From assembly GCF_947179165.1 (NCBI RefSeq), contig NC_077245.1, forward strand, positions 52,000,286-52,064,285: a DNA stretch of 64,000 bases, written 5' to 3'. Positions within the stretch are counted from its first letter, which is position 1, and each line of letters starts with the position of its first letter. Made by a program: the position numbers and the translations under genes. The notes under the pieces were generated by a model. That model searched no databases and was not told the DNA's origin. It worked only from the letters and a program-made list of their open reading frames with translations. This DNA is from Solanum dulcamara (Eukaryota > Streptophyta > Magnoliopsida > Solanales > Solanaceae). Below are positions 57,039 to 64,000 of this stretch, piece by piece.

Positions 57039-57600
57039 TATCACTGAATTAGAAGAGAACGTAGGAGCTAAGTTTGAGGCTGCCTTAGCTGAGCGGGGGC
57101 GGTAGATTCATGCACGCATTAATGCCTTTGAACTTAGATTGAATAAGAGGATGCAGTCTTCTTTGAGTACTGACATTGCTGCCATTCGAACAGAGGTCGA
57201 ATTACTACGTGTCAAGGTGACATTCTAGCTATACTAGCTCTTGTACCATTTGCTATGACAGTCATCCAGCCACCATATTTGTTTGATTTATTTGTGGATG
57301 ATGATTCAGAGGTGGAAAGAGACAAAAGACCTTGTACTGATGATGCCACCCTAGACAAGGCTGAGACTAGGGAGAGGTAGAAAAAGAGTGTCATGATCTA
57401 GAGGAGGTCACATGAGAATCTAAATTAGGTAAGGAGGTGCGACGAGAAAAGGATAGGCAGTGCACTATTAGAGATTCAAGATCAAGAGTCGACACTCATG
57501 ATGACTCACAAACTGCTATGGTACCACATGCTACTGCATCGGGATCCATACTGATAGACTCGGATGCCACTATATAGACTTCGGCGCTTATACGCCATAG
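57039..57600 (+). pseudogene. LARD internal short coding remnant
   Basis: Immediately after the tRNA-like segment the plus strand reads ITELEENVGAKFEAALAERG, a stop, then INAFELRLNKRMQSSLSTDI and AIRTEVELLRVKV, a probable coiled coil. In another frame it continues with YLFDLFVDDDSEVERDKRP and an acidic/basic region. I associate this pattern with hypothetical proteins encoded by LARD-type repeats of Solanaceae, from memory only. No enzyme domain is visible. Confidence 0.45.
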
Positions 57601-58494
57601 GTTCATTTTCTCTCTCCCCTATATTTTACTTATTGTTGTATTGTATTGAGGAAAACGCAAGGTTTTTCAAGTAGGGGTGGGGTGGTTATTATTGAACGAG
57701 TATCTAGGCGAAGTCTAAGTATCCTAGACACTCGTTTAAATCCTTGGGGTTTCTTACCTGTGTTCTTTTTCCTCATAGGATCTTTTTTTATTTATGTTGA
57801 ACTGGCATGTTTAGGATGTAAATGTGAGATAAGAGCAGGGATCTATGGCAAGATGTTTAAAAGGTTAAAACGAAAAAAATAGACCCTCTAAAATTGAATT
57901 GAAATGTTGTGGCTAGTTTTTTAATATATTGACTATGTAGGATCTTTGTGTGACATGATGTAAACTGATATGATAACACATGACTTAGACAGAAACATGA
58001 AACAGTGATTGATAATTGACAATGAAAACTTGATGCCAAGTGTGTACGAGGTATTTGTGTGTTCCGACCATTTGTGTCAATCTAGAACTTGTTATATTGG
58101 TCATAATATGATAATTGAACTGTTGATTAGGAAAATATCATAGGACATTGTTGAATTAGTCCACTTTCCTTAAAAGAATGAACCAAAGATTGTTTTACCC
58201 TTCGAACCAAAGATTTGAGCCTCTTAGAAGACCTTTTGGATTAAAAAATGCATACTTCAAAGGTCCCTATCCCTAATTATAATTCTTTGTTTTGGTCTTA
58301 GTCCATCCTAGGATAATGTACACATTAACTCAGGTTAAAATCCTAAGTTGAGAGTGGCTACTATGAGAGAAAAGTGAGAAAAGAAGGGATATGAGAGAAG
58401 AAAAGCAAGAAAATAAAAGGTGTGATAAAGAAAAGAGAAAAGAATAAAAAGAGGTGAGTGGCTAAGATGAACAAATAACTTAGCAAGCATTAAT
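57601..58494 (+). other. LARD internal region, non-coding
   Basis: AT-rich internal sequence with purine-rich runs (58370-58460). Short open frames at 57646-57882 and 57857-58039 show no recognisable domain and I do not call them genes. Confidence 0.5.
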
Positions 58495-60731
58495 TGTCAC
58501 GACCTAAGTCTATACCCTAGCCGTGATAGTACTTAAAACCATAAGTGGTCCCAAGCTAACCCTTGGCATAATACATCAAAGAATATCATAAAAAAACTAT
58601 GCAAAAATTGGAACATATGCATAAAAGGTCTTATTAGAAAAATAACATATCCATGAAGACTAAAAACTAATGTCTAAAACAAGCCTCTAACATCTAAACC
58701 AAAAGAAATAAGTTTGTCATAAAATGGCCCTCAACTACCATTGCTTAGTAAAAAACCAAATTAAACTAATCCATTCAGCCCCCAAATAAGGACGACTTCC
58801 TCACTGCTTACTGGAAATTTTTGCAACCTCACTAGCCACATGTTTGAGAATGAGCAGGGGAATCTACATCATAAAAGGATGCAGCGCAGAGAAAGTATGT
58901 ATCAGTACGTGAAATGTACTGAGTATGAAAGGAGCCCAACATACTAGTATAACATATCATAAAGGGAATAGTGGAATAAGGTTTTCAAAAATCATATACA
59001 TAGTGAGAGTACTTTGAGCGAAATCAGTTGGACTTCATGTCTAAATACCATTGAAAATCTTCTATCAAAATCATATATATAGATGAGTCTATTTCATTAA
59101 ACTTGCACAAAGATACACATAAAATAACATACTTAAAATAACCATAATAAGTGAAGATCATATCATAAAAAGTGCATAAAACTGGGGAGTTTTTAATAAC
59201 CGACATACACCATGTGAGCTCATGATGTCCAACAGCTAACCCAGTTGGGTGAGCTACCATATACCTTGTCAGGGTATAAGACCCTATCATATCTATGTGG
59301 ATCCACTAGTCTGTTCCTCTCAGAGCCATATGGAGTTGTCCGACAATGATATACTCAAGTCCTACGGTGGCACGTAGTTATGGGACTTAGGGATTGCTAC
59401 TAAAGGTCCACAGACGCTAACAGAAACCTTCATTCCTAAAGTCCACTCAGTGCAAAATAGCCCTCCTAAAACAACATAAATACATATTAATGAGTATAAA
59501 AATTATTCATATATCTGAATCATATATGAGACTAAGCTCAAAATTCATATCATAAATCATAAGTGAGACTAAGCTCAAAAACCGTATCTTGAATCATAAG
59601 TGTTGTGAGGCAGTTCTCAAATATCTCTTTCATAGACATATCTTTACTTCTATGCATATGACTTTAAACATGAGACAACTTACTTGAAATCATGCATAAC
59701 CTATAAATACTCAAAACTAGCTTTCATAACTTTATAAATAATCTTGAAACATGCTTGGAGAATCATAATCATATAATAAAACATATAGTTCATAGTAATT
59801 CAATGAGATGCATAAGAACACTTTCATAAAAACTCTTAACTTTATAGAAAAATCATAGTTTGAAGAAGATTGGGTAAAATCCTACATTTAAACATAATTA
59901 ATCATATAATCAAAATACTTTATGCATGAAAGTTGGAGGAATACTCTCATTCAAGCCTTACATACCTGAGAGAACTTGCTTGAAAGAAGAACTTGCTTGG
60001 AAACCTTGAAACCCTAGCTTTTTCTTTTCTTGTGGTAGTTTTTGAGTTGAGAGAGCTTAAAGTGTAGATATTTAGGAGTGAATGAGAGGTTTTAATAATG
60101 AAAATTGATTTCCTAGATGCTTAGGGATATTTAGATAACTCCCCAAAGGTTTTTAGAACAAAAATACCCTAAAAATGAAAATAAATTCGATCGTCTGGCA
60201 TCGTTTGGGTGACGAACCATCGCTTAGGTTATGGGCCATAACTCAGACAGTCAAAATTGGCTACAAAACGGAACTTTATACCTAAGTGTGATGGCCAAGT
60301 CTGATGAGCCATTACAGGTCTGACGGGCTATCACTTTTTCCGTCGGACATTGACAGCTTGCAGCGTCTCTAGTAAAATGGTCATAATTTTTTAGTCTGAA
60401 CTCAAATTGACTCAAACTTGGTTGCATTATAAATAAGACTGAAAGAAATTTAATTTGATAGGTTATAGGACATGTAATTCTTTATATTCCAAGAGATATG
60501 GCCATTAGAATTTACCCCTATATCAACTCATGCGAAAACTTAGTCAGTAGGAAAGCTTTGCATTTGGCTTGGTATTTGAGGTTTCTTATGACCGTAAATC
60601 ACATATAATACACTTCAAATACTTAATAATAAACCTTAACATACATATACAACTTAGAAATCTTTAGGTTTGGGCCTATAAGCATACGAAGAATGGTTTG
60701 AATCTTTGCTTAGAAATTGTGGGGCATTACA
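58495..60731 (-). repeat. Solo LTR I inside the LARD, with perfect target duplication
   Basis: 2237 bp from TGTCACGACCTAAGTC to GGGGCATTACA, flanked by identical TTAAT copies (58490-58494 and 60732-60736). No internal region is present, so it is the product of LTR-LTR recombination. It contains a roughly 53-bp duplication around GAGACTAAGCTCAAAA (59516-59610) and a word cluster at 60185-60365. Confidence 0.9.
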
Positions 60732-60736
60732 TTAAT

Positions 60737-61397
60737 AATGAAAAGCATGAATCATAAGAAAAGTGTTGAGAAATGATCAAATGAAGAGACACCCAAACCA
60801 AAAGTGAAAAGCAAAAAATAAGAGTAAAACATGTTTTAGGTTGTAAGATGTAGAGTCAAAGTTTAAAGTAGTGTTTGAGGAGGGCCAAAAGTCACTAAAA
60901 TCCAAATACACCACACCTATCCCCGAGCCTATGTTACAAGCCGAAAAACTCCTATACTGATCCTAACTCAACGGTTCAAGAGTCTGAGTATTGAAAATAA
61001 GGGAAAGCCTATGGTATTATTCATAAAGGTCTGAATTTCTTTTGTGAGCATGAGTATTTTTCGCATCCCTGAGCTTTAAAGAAATATTACAATATGTGTG
61101 AAGAAAGGGATTTATTTTCAATGAGGGCACAAGTTACAATGTCAAAATAGTCATGAAAATGGTAAATGTTGTTTTTGCATGTGAGTTTGTCTATTGGTGT
61201 TGAAGTGTCTAATATTGATCCACACAAGTTAGTTTGATTTGAAATTTTGATTGCAATGATATTATGGATGAAAATTGGAAGGGGTAGTGAGTCAATAGCC
61301 TTGTGATTCCTGTAAATTCTTGCTCTTATATTGCATTGTGTCATTTTGGTATAGTAGTGTCTCTTGAAGACAAGCAACCATTTTAAGTTGATGGTGT
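60737..61397 (+). other. LARD internal region, 3' part
   Basis: Continuation of the LARD interior after solo LTR I, up to the 3' LTR. There is no obvious polypurine tract before 61398 (the last bases are GTTGATGGTGT) and no supported gene. Confidence 0.5.
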
Positions 61398-62965
61398 TGA
61401 TATACAATAGATTTACGATACTTTTAATACTTTAAACTTGAGAATTTGCATGTCTTTTAAGTGTTTGTTAGTATATTTGGTGTTAGTTGTCTTTAATTTG
61501 CAGGAAACTAAGTCGGAGAACTAATTGAGGAAATCACAACACTGATGTCAGGATTTTTGGAGTTTACGAGTCTATACTACAACTCGTAGTTACTTCTACT
61601 GGTCGTAGGGTTCAGTCGTCAACATAGAAGTAACAAATAAATACTAAAATAAAGATTATGAGTCTATAAGTATACGAGTCGTCATTTTAGGTCACCAAAA
61701 GGGAGTGAAGAATGAAGGCAAAGTTGAGAATTACGAGTCAGTTCTACAACTCGTTCATATTCCTATGAGTCGTAGAACACGTTCCTAGAAGAAGCTGCTG
61801 AAGATGAAACCAGGACTGGGTCTACGACTCAAGTTGACGAGTCATCCTGGAAGCTACGAGTCTTAGAAGGCTGTCGTGAAGAAGAAGAGTTTATCAGTGC
61901 AAGGTGCTAAATTACGAGTTGGGTCTATGACTCGTCAACTTAATGACGATTCATAGAATCGAGTTATAGGGCCCAACCGACTTAAAGTTTCCTAATTTTT
62001 CCAAATTAATATTTACTTAGGATTGTTTGTCTATAAATACACTTCTTTGGTTTTATTTTTACATAATGCAGGTTTTTGTGTTTGAGAATACAGATTGAAC
62101 TACTTTTGGGCTTTTATTCTTGAATTCTGGTTTTTGTTATCGATATTTACGTTCGGATTTTATTTGAAGATTTTGGATTCTCACATTCGCTATTGTAAGT
62201 GTATGATTTCTTTTACACAAAATATTTCTTGATTGTGCTCACATAATTATGAGTAGCTGATTCCACAACTAGGGTTGTGGGAACCATGAAGAATTAACGA
62301 TGTAGAGTTCATAAAAAGTAATTCTTGAATAGTATGCATGCATGTATTATTTTTCCCTTTGTTTTGATTACTTTTTAATGATGGCCAACGTTAGAACTTG
62401 TTTTATCCTTACTTGTCACATCAAGAAGATAACGGATGGAGAAAAGGATTAAACAATGAGATTGGGGCTAATCATCCTATCTAATTAGCTTGAACGGATC
62501 AAGGGATAGCTAAATCTGAGATCATTGGTAAGGGTTAGTAATGCATACACTCGTAGACGGATCAAGTTGCGTAGTGAAATTCACTTATTTGTCGGATCAA
62601 GGACTTAGGTGAAATTAACTTACCGATTCTACATGTAACACACTAAAAAGGATTACTAATAGAAAAGGTCTATATAGTTAAAGATTTATGGGAAACACAT
62701 AAACCCTAATTTCACTTCATTTTGATTTAAACCACATTATACCAGTACTTTGTTAATTGATGCTTGTTATTTGATTTGTTAATTAGTTTTTATAAAAACT
62801 TCCCCTTTCTTTACGGAAATAAATTGATTACCAAAATAAATAATAAACGCTTAATTAAAATCTAAACCATATTCTTTGTGGGATCGACCATAATCTTTGT
62901 TACGTTCTATATTTGATCAACGATCACTTTATATTTCTTTAGGGAGATGTAATTTGAGTGTATCA
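61398..62965 (+). repeat. LARD 3' LTR
   Basis: 1568 bp from TGATATACAATAG to GTGTATCA. It contains the CTACGAGTC-type word cluster (61560-61975), TATA box CTATAAATAC (62031-62040), and the uninterrupted equivalent of the element Y target site. Confidence 0.88.
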
Positions 62966-63530
62966 TTAGTCAGCCTAAAATATATAACCAAGAACTCATA
63001 ATGTCCATAACGGGTCTGAAAAATTGTCTTAGGACATTTGATGGCCTAATCCTTAGCTGATGGTAACTAGACCTCAAATCGACCTTAGAGAACAAGACCT
63101 CTCCTTGAAGCTGATCAAACAAATCATCAATACGAGGAAAAAGATACTTTTTCTTGATAGTTACCTTGTTCAACTGTCTCATAGACTCATCCTTCTTCTT
63201 CACAAACAGAAACGGTGCACCCCAAGGTGACACACTAGGGCGAATAAACACTTACTTAACAAATTATGTAACTGATCCTTCAACACTTTTAACTCGGTTG
63301 GAGCCATGCAATATGGAGGAATAAAGATGGACTTAGATCCTGGCTCCAGGTCAATAGCAAAGTCAATGTCCCTATTTGGAGGAACACCAGGAAAATTAGT
63401 AGGAAACACATTGACAAACTCCTTAATCATGAAAATAGACTCCATAGGAGGTAACTCAATATTAATATCCCGAATAAAGTCCAAATAAGACATGCACCCC
63501 CTATTAATCAACCTCTGAGCATGCATATAG
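62966..63530 (-). pseudogene. Element H reverse transcriptase, N-terminal part
   Basis: Piece 63200-63526 gives the linker and RT start (INRGCMSYLDFIRDINIELP, VNVFPTNFPGVPPNRDIDFA, IPPYCMAPTELK). After a frameshift, 62970-63251 continues ([56 protein letters not shown]). It ends at the LARD junction. The right TTAGT copy is 62966-62970. Confidence 0.8.
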
Positions 63531-63559
63531 GAGATAACTTTACTAGGATAGGAGCCACT

Positions 63560-63975
63560 AGTAACCTTTCACTCAACCTTCGGGGCACCAGGTATCGCTA
63601 AGGTAACAGACTTAGCATAACAATCAAGAATAGTACGATAGGGAGAAAGTCAATACATACCCAATATAACATCAAAATCTACCATCCCAGAATAATTATG
63701 TCTACCCAAGTATCATACCCAGCCAATGAAACAATACATGATCGATACACTCGATCCACCAGTAAAGGCTCACCCATAGGTGTAGAAACATGAATAAGCA
63801 CAGGTATGAGGTCACAAGTCAAATCAAATCCAGATTCAAAATAGGTAGAAACATAAGAGAATATAGATCTAGGATCAAATAACATAGATGTAGGGATAAC
63901 TTCGCCGGAAGCCTCAGACTCGGATCTCCTCGGAATAGTACAACACTGAACTCCCCTGATACCAACAGTTTGCAT
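63560..63975 (-). pseudogene. Element H protease, extending beyond the window
   Basis: Piece 63679-63975 contains the active-site loop LFDPRSIFSYVS, VSTPMGEPLLVDRVYRSCIV and a truncated end of domain. The Asp-Pro-Arg reading in place of Asp-Thr/Ser-Gly suggests inactivation. gag and the 5' LTR should follow to the right of the window. Confidence 0.75.
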
Positions 63976-64000
63976 TGTATCTCTACCTCCTCCCTACGGC

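Larger units (their letters stand above)
45564..62965 (+). mobile_element. LARD-like non-autonomous LTR element with two later insertions
   Basis: Plus-strand element from TGATGTACCATAG to GAGTGTATCA, flanked by perfect TTAGT duplications (45559-45563 and 62966-62970). Its own length, without element Y and the solo LTR, is about 5.3 kb. It has about 1.57-kb LTRs, a tRNA-Asp primer site, and an internal region with only a short decayed frame and no gag-pol homology that I can recognise. That fits large retrotransposon derivatives, which must borrow enzymes from another element. Confidence 0.85.

Overview
The window is plant nuclear DNA, very probably from a dicot and most likely Solanaceae. 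That rests on my recognition of the LTR and MITE families, not on a search. It holds one apparently intact protein gene in a nest of degraded Ty3/gypsy LTR retrotransposons. Almost every long open frame is a piece of retrotransposon gag or pol, and most are split by stop codons that look like C-to-T decay.

Left nest (1-25.2 kb). The host is a plus-strand gypsy element, 'B'. Its 5' LTR remainder is 3271-5329, gag starts at 5610, pol resumes after 18.8 kb, and its 3' LTR is 23005-25241. Three elements interrupt B. Element 'A' (minus strand) sits in the B 5' LTR and runs off the left edge. A complete minus-strand element 'C' (6075-18844) sits in B gag with a C(C/T)GAG target duplication. A hAT-like MITE (19621-20259) sits in B reverse transcriptase with an 8-bp duplication. 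The C 5' LTR is itself interrupted by element 'D', which keeps only gag and protease, and by an inverted scrap of C-type LTR. Right of B is an Athila-like gag fragment (25.3-26.4 kb).

Gene island (about 27.3-30.5 kb). A minus-strand, two-exon gene (27451-29100) encodes a 236-residue early-nodulin-like phytocyanin. It has a signal peptide, a plastocyanin-like domain that has lost most copper ligands, a Ser/Asp/Pro-rich linker and a GPI-type hydrophobic tail. A good TATA box lies 93 bp upstream of the ATG.

Middle (30.5-43 kb). This contains an LTR with an excellent tRNA-Met primer site but almost no internal region (30778-32718), a C-poor simple-sequence tract, a probable solo LTR with a 45-bp tandem array (33442 to about 36290), an AT-rich stretch with a foldback structure (38338-39066), and LTR remnants.

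Right nest (40.5-64 kb). Three tiers can be read from target duplications. The oldest is gypsy element 'H' (minus strand, 3' LTR 40508-43081), which runs off the right edge. Inside its reverse transcriptase is a non-autonomous plus-strand element, the 'LARD' (45564-62965, TTAGT duplication). Inside the LARD 5' LTR is gypsy element 'Y' (minus strand, 46202-56011, CATAG/CTTAG duplication), and the LARD 3' LTR preserves the empty site. A solo LTR (58495-60731, perfect TTAAT duplication) sits in the LARD interior.

The two most notable signals are these. First, the LARD primer-binding site extends into a full-length 75-nt antisense tRNA-Asp copy including CCA. Second, nearly every LTR family has a promoter-side cluster of short palindromic words, each family using its own word. 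I found no CRISPR array, operon, functional tRNA or rRNA gene, or other intact gene.
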